A DNA stretch of 64,000 nucleotides from Streptomyces sp. Tue 6430 (GTDB lineage Bacteria > Actinomycetota > Actinomycetes > Streptomycetales > Streptomycetaceae). Of the stretch, positions 16,134-25,117 are shown one piece after another. Numbering within the stretch: position 1 is the stretch's first letter; each line of letters starts with the position of its first letter. The stretch lies in assembly GCA_021568835.1 (NCBI GenBank), contig JAKGSH010000010.1:4092001-4156000 (forward strand). The letters are read 5' to 3'. The translations under genes were made by a program, and so were the position numbers. The notes under the pieces are model-generated. The model did no database searches and was not told the origin of the DNA. It saw only the letters and a program-made list of their open reading frames with translations.

Positions 16134-17291
16134 GATGTGGACCTGCGTGACCTGGAGCTCCTGGACGCCACCGCCGAAGCCGGCTCGCTGACCGCGGCCG
16201 CCGAGCGGCTCTACGTGAGCCAGCCGGCGCTGAGCCAGCGGCTCACCCGGCTGGAGGCCCGCCTGGGCCTGCCCCTCTTCGACCGCAAGGGCCGCCGCCT
16301 GGTCCCCAACGCCGCCGGCCGTCGCCTGCTGGTCGCGGCCCGCCACGTCCTCGGCGAACTGGAGTCGGCCTCCCGGGACCTGCGGGAGCTCCGCGACGGG
16401 CGCGATCGGCGGGTCCGCTTCACCGCGCAGTGCAGCACGACCTTCCCCTGGCTGCCGCCCGTGCTGCGCGCCTTCCGCGAGCGCGAGCCGGACATCGACG
16501 TACGCATCGAGACCGTCCCCGACGACGCGCCGATCCCGGCACTCCTCGCCGACCTGGTCGACGTCGCGCTGGTCACCAAGCCGGACCTGCAGATGGACCG
16601 GGTGTCACTGACCAGGCTGTTCGAGGACGAGATGGTGGCCGTGGTACCGGCCGGACACCCGTGGGCCTCGCGCGCGCACCTGACCGCCCGTGACTTCGAC
16701 GGCGCCGACCTGGTCCTCTACGACTTCTACGACCAGAAGCGCATCCCGTCGACGCCGTTGCCGATCCCCGCCGGTTCCCGGCCGGCCCGTATCACCACCA
16801 TGCCGGTGGTGACCGACCTGGTGGTCGAGATGGTCGCGGGCGGGCAGGGCGTGACGGTGCTGCCCAACTGGACGGCCGCCCCGTACGCGGCCTCGCACGA
16901 CCTGGCCCTCGTCCGCATCGGCGCACGGCCGCTGACCCGTACCTGGTTCTGCGCCACCCGGACCGGAGCGCGTCCGCCCCATCTGGAGGCGTTCGTGGAG
17001 GAACTCACCTCCCGGCTCAAGGCCCCCGCGCCGCGGAGCCGGACGGCCCCGGCGCCTGACGGGTCCCGCTCCGGCGGACCGCCCCTGTTCCGGCGGTTCG
17101 CCGCCCGGCGCCACGGCCCCACCGCGGCCGAGACCGGTTCCGCCCGCGCCCCGGGACGCCACCGGCCCCGAACGCCCTCGCCCCGTCCTCGCCCGCAGGC
17201 GGTTGCGGGTGCCGGGTCCCCTGCCGCGCCGCGGAGCCGCTGTGCGGTACGGTCCCGCGCCCCCGGGCGGGCGGGGGATGCCGTCGGCTGA
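16131..17291 (+). CDS. LysR-family transcriptional regulator with doubtful C-terminal extension
   Basis: As read, 386 residues, about 80 longer than usual. The winged helix-turn-helix is at residues 1-65 (SLTAAAERLYVSQPALSQRL) and the substrate-binding domain runs to about 300 (TVLPNWTAAPYA; HLEAFVEELTSRLK). The rest is Arg/Pro-rich and unlike the family. One extra C in the run 17023-17027 would end the protein at 17059 after about 309 residues, the normal length, so I suspect a sequencing error. It is divergent from the SDR gene, the usual layout for a LysR regulator and its target. Confidence 0.75.
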   Translation: MDVDLRDLELLDATAEAGSLTAAAERLYVSQPALSQRLTRLEARLGLPLFDRKGRRLVPNAAGRRLLVAARHVLGELESASRDLRELRDGRDRRVRFTAQCSTTFPWLPPVLRAFREREPDIDVRIETVPDDAPIPALLADLVDVALVTKPDLQMDRVSLTRLFEDEMVAVVPAGHPWASRAHLTARDFDGADLVLYDFYDQKRIPSTPLPIPAGSRPARITTMPVVTDLVVEMVAGGQGVTVLPNWTAAPYAASHDLALVRIGARPLTRTWFCATRTGARPPHLEAFVEELTSRLKAPAPRSRTAPAPDGSRSGGPPLFRRFAARRHGPTAAETGSARAPGRHRPRTPSPRPRPQAVAGAGSPAAPRSRCAVRSRAPGRAGDAVG

Positions 17292-17311
17292 TCTGCGGGG
17301 CGTGTGACGAC

Positions 17312-17345
17312 GGAACCCCGCGCCCCTTCCGGGGCGCGGGGTTCC
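17312..17345. terminator. bidirectional terminator between LysR gene and accA2
   Basis: Perfect 15-bp stem GGAACCCCGCGCCCC / GGGGCGCGGGGTTCC with a TTCC loop, between two convergent genes. Confidence 0.85.
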
Positions 17346-17362
17346 GGGGCGGGGCGGTCGGG

Positions 17363-19135
17363 TCAGTCCTTGATCTCGCAGATGGGGGCGCCCGAGGTGA
17401 TCGAGGCGCCGACCTCCGCGGCGAGGCCCTTGACGATGCCGGAGCGGTGGGCGTTCAGCGGCTGTTCCATCTTCATGGCCTCCAGGACGACGATCAGGTC
17501 GCCCTCCTTGACCTCCTGGCCCTCCTCCACCGCGATCTTGACGATGGTGCCCTGCATCGGGGAGGCGAGGGTGTCGCCGGAGGCGACGGGACCGGACTTC
17601 TTCGCCGCGCGCCGCTTGGGCCTGGCGCCCGCCGCGAGGCCCGTGCGGGCCAGGGACATGCCTAGCGAGACCGGGAGGGAGACCTCCAGGCGCTTGCCGC
17701 CGACCTCGACGACGACCGTCTCGCGGCCCGCCTCCTCGTCGGCTTCGGCATCCGCGGGGGCCGCGAAGGGCTTGATGTCGTTGACGAACTCCGTCTCGAT
17801 CCAGCGGGTGTGGACCGTGAAGGGGTCGTCGGAGCCGGTGAGCTCGGGGGCGAACGCCGGGTCCTTGACCACCGCGCGGTGGAAGGGGACGGCCGTGGCC
17901 ATGCCCTCGACCCGGAACTCCTCCAGGGCGCGGGCGGCCCGCTGGAGGGCCTCCTTGCGGGTGCGGCCGGTGACGATCAGCTTGGCCAGCAGGGAGTCCC
18001 AGGCCGGACCGATGACCGAGCCGGACTCCACGCCGGCGTCGAGCCGCACACCCGGCCCGGACGGGGCGTCGAAGGCGGTGACGGTGCCGGGGGCGGGGAG
18101 GAAGTTGCGCCCCGGGTCCTCGCCGTTGATGCGGAACTCGAAGGAGTGGCCGCGCAGCGCCGGGTCGTCGTAGCCGAGTTCCTCGCCGTCGGCGATGCGG
18201 AACATCTCGCGCACCAGGTCGATGCCGGCGACCTCCTCGGTGACCGGGTGCTCCACCTGGAGGCGGGTGTTGACCTCCAGGAAGGAGATCGTGCCGTCCA
18301 TGCCGACGAGGAACTCCACGGTGCCGGCGCCGACGTAGCCGGCCTCCTTCAGGATGGCCTTGGAGGAGGAGTACAGCTCGGCGATCTGCGCCTCGGACAG
18401 GAACGGCGCCGGGGCCTCCTCGACCAGCTTCTGGTGCCGGCGCTGCAGGGAGCAGTCACGGGTGGAGACGACGACCACGTTGCCGTGGCTGTCGGCGAGG
18501 CACTGGGTCTCGACGTGCCGGGGGTTGTCGAGGTAGCGCTCGACGAAGCACTCGCCGCGGCCGAAGGCGGCGACGGCCTCGCGGACCGCCGAGTCGTACA
18601 GCTCGGGGACCTCTTCGAGGGTGCGGGCGACCTTGAGGCCGCGTCCGCCGCCGCCGAAGGCGGCCTTGATCGCGATGGGCAGGCCGTGCTTCTCGGCGAA
18701 GGCGACGACCTCCTCGGCGCCCGACACCGGGTCCGGCGTGCCCGCCACCAGCGGCGCGCCGGCGCGCTGGGCGATGTGCCGGGCGGCGACCTTGTCGCCG
18801 AGGTCGCGGATGGCCTGCGGCGGCGGGCCGATCCAGATCAGGCCCGCGTCCAGGACGGCCTGGGCGAACTCGGCGTTCTCCGAGAGGAACCCGTAGCCGG
18901 GATGGATCGCGTCCGCCCCGGACTCACGGGCGGCGTTCAGCACCTTCTCGATGTCGAGGTAGCTGGTGCCCGGAGTGTCACCGCCCAGGGCGAACGCCTC
19001 ATCCGCGGCGCGGACATGCAGAGCGTCCCGGTCCGGTTCGGCATACACGGCGACGCTTGCGATACCGGCATCCCGGCAGGCCCGGGCCACGCGGACTGCG
19101 ATTTCGCCACGGTTGGCGATGAGCACCTTGCGCAC
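17363..19135 (-). CDS. accA2: acyl-CoA carboxylase alpha subunit (biotin carboxylase + biotin carrier)
   Basis: 590 residues. The biotin carboxylase domain covers about 1-445: MRKVLIANRGEIAVRV at the start, ATP-grasp loop FGGGGRGLK, catalytic NTRLQVEHPVTE. A linker follows, then a biotinyl domain at the C-terminus with the modified Lys in VLEAMKMEQPL. It carboxylates biotin with bicarbonate and ATP and passes the group to a beta subunit such as PccB encoded nearby. The GTG start is preceded by a strong ribosome-binding site (AAGGAGGGAG). BirA, needed to attach biotin, is encoded 5 kb away. Confidence 0.92.
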   Translation of the reverse strand: MRKVLIANRGEIAVRVARACRDAGIASVAVYAEPDRDALHVRAADEAFALGGDTPGTSYLDIEKVLNAARESGADAIHPGYGFLSENAEFAQAVLDAGLIWIGPPPQAIRDLGDKVAARHIAQRAGAPLVAGTPDPVSGAEEVVAFAEKHGLPIAIKAAFGGGGRGLKVARTLEEVPELYDSAVREAVAAFGRGECFVERYLDNPRHVETQCLADSHGNVVVVSTRDCSLQRRHQKLVEEAPAPFLSEAQIAELYSSSKAILKEAGYVGAGTVEFLVGMDGTISFLEVNTRLQVEHPVTEEVAGIDLVREMFRIADGEELGYDDPALRGHSFEFRINGEDPGRNFLPAPGTVTAFDAPSGPGVRLDAGVESGSVIGPAWDSLLAKLIVTGRTRKEALQRAARALEEFRVEGMATAVPFHRAVVKDPAFAPELTGSDDPFTVHTRWIETEFVNDIKPFAAPADAEADEEAGRETVVVEVGGKRLEVSLPVSLGMSLARTGLAAGARPKRRAAKKSGPVASGDTLASPMQGTIVKIAVEEGQEVKEGDLIVVLEAMKMEQPLNAHRSGIVKGLAAEVGASITSGAPICEIKD

Positions 19136-19552
19136 GATTGAGGCTCCCTCCTTGAAACAAGCCGAGTTTAGGGACTGCCGACACGACTGATCGACCCGTC
19201 CTCAAGGGTGAGCTTGCCCACACGCAGCGTGATGGCGGGCTCACTCGACGGCGAAATCCCTTGCAGTACCGCCGTACGCAGCACTCCTTCCCGAAACCCT
19301 AGCCCTCCACTGTGGCCAAGGTCTCTGTGAGCACGTGCTGCGGCCCACTCCGATTCTTTGTGGAGTCCCTACGAATGGCCCAATGATTCTTTGCCGTCGG
19401 CAGAACCCTTGTCCCCTGGTTTACCCGTTAGTAGCGTTCGTGACGCTGAAGAGGACTCAGCGGCCCGGAGGGCCTCCCCGAGGGAGGGGCGGGCGACGGG
19501 TGGGCACTGCTCGGGGTAACCAGGGGGCCCGTACGGGCCTGGTCGAAAGTGG
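19136..19552. other. divergent intergenic region, accA2 / membrane protein
   Basis: About 415 bases of lower GC than the surroundings. It contains the accA2 ribosome-binding site at one end and an AT-richer stretch near 19350-19440 where GATTCTTTG occurs twice (19351 and 19384). Promoters for both genes presumably lie here. No reading frame is convincing. Confidence 0.5.
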
Positions 19553-19561
19553 GTGGGACCG

Positions 19562-20050
19562 GTGGTGCGCAGACCGGTGGCAGTCGTCGTGGCGGTCGTG
19601 CTCGTCGTGGAGGCGCTCGGCGTCGCCGCGCTGAACTGGTTCCTCGGGATCGTCGTCGACCGTCAGGACATGTCCCTGGCGGGCCTGGACCCGGACGTGA
19701 TGTCGACGTCGTCGAAGGCGGGCGGGATCGTCTTCGGTCTCTACTTCGCCTTCTGCGGGCTGGTCGCCCTGCTGGTGGCGGTCCGCGATCAGCCGCCGGC
19801 CGGCTTCGGCCGCGTCCTGCTGATCAGCGCCGCGGTGGTGCACGGGCTGCTGGCCGCCGTCGCGTGGGGACTGGTGGGGTGGCCCGCGTTCCTGTTCATG
19901 GTCGTCGTGCTCGCGCTCATCGTGCTGCTGCTGATGACGTACGACCGCCACGATGGACCCGCCACGCCCGCCGCCGAGCCCCGGGCCGAGGGGCCGAAGG
20001 ACCAGGGGCCGGCCCCGGTCAGCGGTCCGCCGGCGCCCACAACTCCGTGA
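19562..20050 (+). CDS. four-helix membrane protein, unknown function
   Basis: 162 residues with about four membrane segments: AVVVAVVLVVEALGVAAL at the N-terminus, IVFGLYFAFCGLVALLVAV, LLISAAVVHGLLAAVAWGLV and FLFMVVVLALIVLLLM. A Pro/Ala-rich cytoplasmic tail follows. It has no enzymatic motif. GTG codons at 19553, 19562 and 19565 are all possible starts; 19562 has GGTGGG at a suitable distance. Its last 32 bases overlap the 3' end of maf on the other strand. Confidence 0.65.
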   Translation: MVRRPVAVVVAVVLVVEALGVAALNWFLGIVVDRQDMSLAGLDPDVMSTSSKAGGIVFGLYFAFCGLVALLVAVRDQPPAGFGRVLLISAAVVHGLLAAVAWGLVGWPAFLFMVVVLALIVLLLMTYDRHDGPATPAAEPRAEGPKDQGPAPVSGPPAPTTP

Positions 20051-20639
20051 TGCCCACGCCCAGTTGCGCCAGCAGTCGGCGCACGAGCGGCAGGCTGATG
20101 CCGATCACGTTGCCGTGGTCGCCGTCGATGCCGTCGATGAACGGCGCCGAGCGACCGTCCAGGGTGAACGCCCCCGCGACGTGGAGGGGTTCACCGGAGG
20201 CGACGTACGCGGCGATCTCCTCGTCGGTGGGTTCGCCGAAGCGGACGACGGTGGAGGCGACGCCGGAGGCGTAGCGCCCGGTTCCGGTGTCGTAGACGCA
20301 GTGGCCGGTCTGCAGCGTGCCCACGCGGCCGCGCATCGACTTCCAGCGGGCGGTGGCCTCCTCGGCGTCCGCGGGCTTGCCGAGGGCCTCGCCGTCCAGG
20401 TCGAGGACCGAGTCGCAGCCGATCACCAGGGCGCCCCGGACCTCGGGCTTCGCGGCCACGACGGAGGCCTTGGCCTCGGCGAGGGCGAGCGCCAGTTCGG
20501 CGGGGGTGGGGGCGGTCACGGCGTCCTCGTCGACCCCGCTGACGATCACCTCGGGGTCGAGGCCGGCCTGACGCAGCAGGCCCAGCCGGGCGGGGGACTG
20601 GGAGGCGAGCACGAGACGGCGGCGCTGCTGATCGGTCAT
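20019..20639 (-). CDS. maf: Maf-family nucleotide pyrophosphatase
   Basis: 206 residues. N-terminal LVLASQSPARLGLLRQAGLDPEV contains the Maf SxSPxR substrate motif. It is followed by the conserved Glu/Lys regions ALAEAKASVVA and VIGCDSVLDLDGE, the KPxDxEEA motif and GIDGDHGNVIGISLPLV. Maf proteins hydrolyse non-canonical or modified nucleoside triphosphates and restrain septum formation when overexpressed. In actinobacteria the gene commonly lies beside the acyl-CoA carboxylase genes, as here. Confidence 0.88.
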   Translation of the reverse strand: MTDQQRRRLVLASQSPARLGLLRQAGLDPEVIVSGVDEDAVTAPTPAELALALAEAKASVVAAKPEVRGALVIGCDSVLDLDGEALGKPADAEEATARWKSMRGRVGTLQTGHCVYDTGTGRYASGVASTVVRFGEPTDEEIAAYVASGEPLHVAGAFTLDGRSAPFIDGIDGDHGNVIGISLPLVRRLLAQLGVGITELWAPADR

Positions 20640-20679
20640 GCGGTCAGGGTATCGGCGTGCCGCGCCGCCTTCACCCCGG

Positions 20680-20808
20680 TCACCTGAGGCCGATGACGAT
20701 CATCGCGAGCACCATGGCCAGCGCCATGAGGAGCCCGAGCCGCCGCAACATCTCCTGCGTCTCGCGCAGTTCCTCGGGCGGTTCGTTCTCGGGGTCGGAC
20801 CACAGCAT
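20680..20808 (-). CDS. 42-residue membrane peptide
   Basis: Short frame from ATG 20808 with ribosome-binding site GGAGG five bases upstream. It has an acidic amphipathic first half (MLWSDPENEPPEELRETQEM) and one hydrophobic helix (GLLMALAMVLAMIVIGL), ending in Arg. Composition and start signal support a real gene. It is 41 bases upstream of maf on the same strand. I recognise no family; a small single-pass membrane protein is the most that can be said. Confidence 0.7.
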   Translation of the reverse strand: MLWSDPENEPPEELRETQEMLRRLGLLMALAMVLAMIVIGLR

Positions 20809-20843
20809 GCCCTCCAGCGTGCGACGACGCGGTGCCGGGCGCC

Positions 20844-20859
20844 TGAGTACGCATACTCA
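20844..20859. promoter_or_regulatory. inverted repeat TGAGTA-N4-TACTCA
   Basis: Perfect six-base arms with centre CGCA, 36 bases upstream of the 42-residue peptide gene and in the divergent gap to the GDSL hydrolase. It looks like an operator. A second inverted repeat, CCTTAA-N17-TTAAGG, follows at about 20864-20892. Confidence 0.55.
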
Positions 20860-20926
20860 ACTTCCTTAAACGGGACTGTGGTTTCATTAAGGCCTGCCCC
20901 GTGCCGGCCGACGAGAGGACACGCCC

Positions 20927-22057
20927 GTGTTCACCACCGCTTGGACCGCCCCGCCCCAGCTGCCCAGCGAGGGCTTCACCCCCAACTGGTCCCGCGAGGG
21001 CTTCTGGCGCCAGTCCGTGCGCCAGACCGTCCGGCTGACGGCGGGCGGCGCACGGGTGCGCGTCCGGCTGTCGAACACCTACGGCACCTCGCCGGTCCGC
21101 GTCGCCGCCGCCACGGTGGCCCGCGCGGCCGCGGGCGCCGCCGTCGAGCCGGACTCCGTCACCCGCCTCGCCTTCGGGGGCGCGGGGGCCGCGGCGATCC
21201 CGGCCCGGGGCGACCTGCTCAGCGACCCCGCCCCCCTCGCCGTGGCCCCCGGACAGGCGCTGACGCTGACCCTGCACTTCGACGCGGTCACCGGCCCCGC
21301 CACCTTCCACGCGCAGGCCTTCACCACCAGCCACCGCGGCGAGGGCGACCGCACGGCGGACACGGGCGGGGAGCGCTTCGACGCGGGCAGCGAGTCCTGG
21401 TACTTCCTCACCGCCGTCGAGACCGACGCGGGCCGGACGGACGGCATCGCCCTCCTCGGCGACTCCCTCACCGACGGCTTCGGCTCGACACCCGGCGCCG
21501 ACCGGCGCTGGTCCGACCAGCTGGCCCGGCGCACCGGACGCCCCGTCCTCAACGCCGGGATCGGCGGGAACCTGCTGCTCAACGACTCCGCCTGGTACGG
21601 CGAGAAGGCCCTGCACCGGCTGCGCCGCGACGTGCTGGACCAGCCGGGCGTGGACACCCTCGTGGTGCTCCTCGGCCTCAACGACATCGGCTTCGGCGAG
21701 ACGGACGAGCAGCCGACGTACAAGCCCGCCCCCGTGGTGGAGGCGGACGAGCTGATCGCGGGGCACCGGGAGCTGATACGGCAGGCGCGCGGGCGGGGCC
21801 TGCGGGTGATCGGGTCGACCCTGCTGCCGTTCGGCGGCTCGGACCACTGGGGCGGGCACGCGGCCGGGGTGAGCCGCGAGGTGGACGCGTGGGTGCGCCG
21901 CTCCGGCGCGTACGACGCGGTCGTGGACCTGCGCCGGGCACTGGCCGATCCGGCGGACCCGGACCGGCTGCACCCCGCGTACGACTCCGGCGACCACCTG
22001 CACCCGGACGACGCGGGGTACGCGGTGATGGCCGAAGCCGTGGCCGCCCGTCTGTGA
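20927..22057 (+). CDS. SGNH/GDSL-family hydrolase
   Basis: 376 residues without a signal peptide. An N-terminal beta-rich domain of about 170 residues (VRQTVRLTAGGARVRVRLSN) precedes the SGNH hydrolase domain. Block I GDSLTDGFGST holds the nucleophile Ser, GIGGN supplies the oxyanion Gly/Asn, GLNDIG is block III, and the Asp/His pair is in DHLHPDDAGY. It is probably an esterase acting on an acylated small molecule or glycan. It is divergent from the small membrane peptide. Confidence 0.82.
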   Translation: MFTTAWTAPPQLPSEGFTPNWSREGFWRQSVRQTVRLTAGGARVRVRLSNTYGTSPVRVAAATVARAAAGAAVEPDSVTRLAFGGAGAAAIPARGDLLSDPAPLAVAPGQALTLTLHFDAVTGPATFHAQAFTTSHRGEGDRTADTGGERFDAGSESWYFLTAVETDAGRTDGIALLGDSLTDGFGSTPGADRRWSDQLARRTGRPVLNAGIGGNLLLNDSAWYGEKALHRLRRDVLDQPGVDTLVVLLGLNDIGFGETDEQPTYKPAPVVEADELIAGHRELIRQARGRGLRVIGSTLLPFGGSDHWGGHAAGVSREVDAWVRRSGAYDAVVDLRRALADPADPDRLHPAYDSGDHLHPDDAGYAVMAEAVAARL

Positions 22058-22120
22058 CGGGCGGAAGGCCGGACAGGGCCCGGGGGCCCGGACCCGGCCC
22101 CGTACGGACGGGAGGCCGGA

Positions 22121-22327
22121 CTAGACCGGCCAGTAGGTGCGGCCCCAGGCGGCCGGGCCCGGGCCGGGCAGGCGGCGGGCCGCGATGCGGGAGGGGTCCG
22201 ACCAGGAGTCCCTGACGTCCTGCGCGCCGGACGGCTCGGCCGTCGCCGCCGCGGCGCGGGCGCGCACCACCGCCAGTGCGGCGGCCAGCTCCTCCGGGGT
22301 CGGATTGCCCCGTACGACCTTGATCAC
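22121..22327 (-). CDS. acyl-CoA carboxylase epsilon subunit
   Basis: 68-residue protein that begins MIKVVRGNPTPEELAAALAV, the typical signature of the small epsilon subunits that stimulate actinobacterial acetyl/propionyl-CoA carboxylases. It ends in the aromatic tail AAWGRTYWPV. The GTG start is 10 bases after the pccB stop, with AAGGAG between them, so it is the second gene of the pccB operon. Confidence 0.85.
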   Translation of the reverse strand: MIKVVRGNPTPEELAAALAVVRARAAAATAEPSGAQDVRDSWSDPSRIAARRLPGPGPAAWGRTYWPV

Positions 22328-22336
22328 AGCGGCTCC

Positions 22337-23929
22337 TTACAGGGGGATGTTGCCGTGCTTCTTCGGAGGGAGGGATTCCCGCTTGGTGCGCAGTTGACGC
22401 AGGCCCCGCACGATGTGCCGGCGGGTGTCCGACGGCATGATCACGGCGTCCACGTAACCGCGTTCGGCGGCGATGTAGGGGTTGAGGAGCGCGTCCTCGT
22501 ACTCCTGGATCAGCCGGGCGCGGGTCGCCTCGAGGTCTCCGGCGGACTCCGCCTCGGCGATCGTGCGGCGGTGCAGGATGTTGACCGCGCCCTGCGCGCC
22601 CATCACCGCGATCTGGGCGGTCGGCCAGGCCAGGTTGAGGTCGGCGCCCAGGTGCTTGGAGCCCATGACGTCGTACGCCCCGCCGAAGGCCTTGCGGGTG
22701 ATGACCGTGATCAGCGGGACGGTCGCCTCCGCGTAGGCGTAGATCAGCTTGGCGCCGCGGCGGATGATGCCGTCGTGCTCCTGGTCCACGCCGGGCAGGA
22801 AGCCGGGCACGTCCACGAAGGTGACGACCGGGATGTTGAACGCGTCGCAGGTGCGCACGAACCGGGCCGCCTTCTCGGAGGCCTTGATGTCCAGGCAGCC
22901 CGCGAACTGCATCGGCTGGTTGGCGACGATGCCGACCGGAGAGCCCTCCACCCGGCCGAAGCCGGTCAGGATGTTCGGCGCGTACAGCGGCTGCGTCTCG
23001 AAGAACTCGCCGTCGTCCAGGACGTGTTCGATCACCGTGTGCATGTCGTACGGCTGGTTGGCGCTGTCCGGGACGAGCGTGTCCAGCTCCAGGTCCTCGT
23101 CGGTGACGGTGAGGTCCGCCTCCTCCGGGAACGCCGGGGCCTCGGAGAGGTTGTTCGACGGCAGGTACGACAGCAGCTGCTTGACGTACTCGACGGCGTC
23201 CTTCTCGTCGCCCGCCATGTGGTGGGCCACACCCGACGTGGAGTTGTGGGTGCGCGCGCCGCCCAGCTCCTCGAAGCCGACGTCCTCGCCGGTGACCGTC
23301 TTGATGACGTCCGGGCCGGTGATGAACATGTGCGAGGTCTGGTCGACCATGACGGTGAAGTCGGTGATCGCGGGCGAGTAGACCGCGCCGCCCGCGCACG
23401 GCCCGACGACCAGGCTGATCTGCGGGATCACCCCGGACGCGTGGGTGTTGCGGCGGAAGATCTCGCCGTACGCCCCCAGCGAGGCCACGCCCTCCTGGAT
23501 GCGGGCGCCGCCGGAGTCGTTGATGCCGATGACCGGGCAGCCGGTCTTCAGCGCGAAGTCCATGACCTTGACGATCTTCTGGCCGTAGACCTCGCCGAGG
23601 GCACCGCCGAAGACGGTGAAGTCCTGCGAGAACACGGCGACGGGCCGGCCGTCGACGGTCCCGTACCCGGTCACGACACCGTCCCCGTACGGACGGTTGC
23701 TCTCCAGGCCGAAGTTGGTGGAGCGGTGCCGGGCGAACTCGTCCAGCTCCACGAACGAATCCTCGTCGAGGAGGAGTTCGATGCGCTCACGGGCCGTCAG
23801 TTTGCCCTTGGCGTGCTGCTTCTCGACGGCGCGTGCGGAGCCGGCGTGCGTCGCCTCCGTGACGCGGCGCTGGAGATCCGCGAGCTTTCCCGCGGTCGTG
23901 TGGATGTCGATCTCTTCCGACTCGGACAT
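22337..23929 (-). CDS. pccB: propionyl-CoA carboxylase beta subunit (carboxyltransferase)
   Basis: 530 residues, the full length of the beta-subunit family. Two crotonase-like halves carry the acyl-CoA oxyanion motif NDSGGARIQEGVASLG near 135-150 and the carboxybiotin site with GGAYDVMGSKHLGADLNLAWP near 410. It transfers CO2 from carboxybiotin (on AccA2) to propionyl- or acetyl-CoA, giving methylmalonyl- or malonyl-CoA for lipid and polyketide synthesis. An Asp/Ile choice near residue 420 sets acyl preference in S. coelicolor; I did not assign it. Divergent from birA. Confidence 0.92.
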   Translation of the reverse strand: MSESEEIDIHTTAGKLADLQRRVTEATHAGSARAVEKQHAKGKLTARERIELLLDEDSFVELDEFARHRSTNFGLESNRPYGDGVVTGYGTVDGRPVAVFSQDFTVFGGALGEVYGQKIVKVMDFALKTGCPVIGINDSGGARIQEGVASLGAYGEIFRRNTHASGVIPQISLVVGPCAGGAVYSPAITDFTVMVDQTSHMFITGPDVIKTVTGEDVGFEELGGARTHNSTSGVAHHMAGDEKDAVEYVKQLLSYLPSNNLSEAPAFPEEADLTVTDEDLELDTLVPDSANQPYDMHTVIEHVLDDGEFFETQPLYAPNILTGFGRVEGSPVGIVANQPMQFAGCLDIKASEKAARFVRTCDAFNIPVVTFVDVPGFLPGVDQEHDGIIRRGAKLIYAYAEATVPLITVITRKAFGGAYDVMGSKHLGADLNLAWPTAQIAVMGAQGAVNILHRRTIAEAESAGDLEATRARLIQEYEDALLNPYIAAERGYVDAVIMPSDTRRHIVRGLRQLRTKRESLPPKKHGNIPL

Positions 23930-24039
23930 CGGGATGCGGCTCCCTGCCTGCTCAAAAGGGGGGACGGTTACTCATCCGTACAGTAGTGGCGGCCCCACCG
24001 ATCGGCAGTGCGGCGTTTACCACACCTAGGGTGGCTTGC

Positions 24040-24930
24040 ATGACGCCGCGAGATGCAGCAGGAAACCCCGGCCCTCCCGGACAGCCCGGATCCGGCAGCC
24101 GGTGGTCCGATCTGGACCGTCCGCCCCTCAACGCCGTCGCGCTGCGGCGCGGACTCCTCCGCGAGGGCGGGCTGTGGACGGCGGTCGACGTCGTGCCCCG
24201 CACCGGGTCCACCAACTCCGACCTGGTCGCGCTCGCGGCCGCCGGGAAGGCCGGCGAGGGGACCGTCCTGGTGGCGGAGGAGCAGACCTCCGGCCGGGGG
24301 CGGCTGGACCGGCGCTGGAGCGCGCCCCCGCGGTCGGGGCTGTTCTTCTCCGCACTGCTGCGGCCCGCCGAGGTGCCCGTGGCGCGCTGGGGCTGGCTGC
24401 CGCTGCTGACCGGCGTCGCGGTCGCCACCGGCCTGTCCCGGGCGGCGGGCGTCGACACGGCGCTGAAGTGGCCCAACGACCTGCTGGTGACCGTCGGCGG
24501 CCAGGAGCGCAAGGCCGGGGGGATCCTGGCGGAGCGGGCCGGCCCGGACGGGGTCGTGGTGGGCGTCGGCGTCAACGTCACCCTGCGGGCCGGGGAGCTG
24601 CCGGTGCCGCAGGCGGGGTCGCTGGAGCTGGCCGGAGCGGTGAGCACGGACCGCGATCCGCTGCTGCGGGCGGTGCTGCGGTCGCTGGAGGAGTGGTACG
24701 GGCGATGGCGGCGGGTCGGCGGCGACCCGTCCCTGTCCGGGCTCCAGGAGGCGTACGCGGCGGGGTGCGCGACGCTGGGGCGGACCGTGCGGGCCGAGCT
24801 GCCCGGGGAGCGCTCGGTGGTCGGGGAGGCCGTGGCCGTGGACGGGGACGGGCGGCTGGTCATCGCCACGCGGGAGGGCGTGCGGGAGCCGGTGGGCGCG
24901 GGCGACATCGTGCACCTGCGGCCGGCGTGA
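24040..24930 (+). CDS. birA: biotin-[acetyl-CoA-carboxylase] ligase
   Basis: 296 residues of the monofunctional type, without a DNA-binding N-terminus. Catalytic core motifs: GSTNSDLVALA near residue 60, EEQTSGRGRLDRRW (biotin-5'-AMP loop), LKWPNDLLV with the key Lys, and GVGVNV. A C-terminal SH3-like cap follows. It attaches biotin to AccA2. A TAGGGT -10-like box ends eight bases before the ATG at 24040 and no ribosome-binding site is visible, so the transcript is probably leaderless. Confidence 0.88.
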   Translation: MTPRDAAGNPGPPGQPGSGSRWSDLDRPPLNAVALRRGLLREGGLWTAVDVVPRTGSTNSDLVALAAAGKAGEGTVLVAEEQTSGRGRLDRRWSAPPRSGLFFSALLRPAEVPVARWGWLPLLTGVAVATGLSRAAGVDTALKWPNDLLVTVGGQERKAGGILAERAGPDGVVVGVGVNVTLRAGELPVPQAGSLELAGAVSTDRDPLLRAVLRSLEEWYGRWRRVGGDPSLSGLQEAYAAGCATLGRTVRAELPGERSVVGEAVAVDGDGRLVIATREGVREPVGAGDIVHLRPA

Positions 24931-24936
24931 GCCGCG

Positions 24937-24978
24937 CCCGGACCCCGTCCGGGAGGACGCCCCCGGACGGGGTCCGGG
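24937..24978 (+). terminator. terminator of birA
   Basis: Perfect 17-bp stem CCCGGACCCCGTCCGGG / CCCGGACGGGGTCCGGG with an 8-base loop, seven bases after the stop codon. Confidence 0.85.
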
Positions 24979-25117
24979 GCACCCGCCCGTCGCCGGCCGG
25001 CCGGCCGGACCGCCGGCGGACGGGGACGCCTCTCCGAACGGAGTGAGCTGGCGCACACCTGCCGTAGAGTTGGGGCCGGTCGAAACCTGACCGCGATAGA
25101 TCGGAAGGGCAGCAGGC

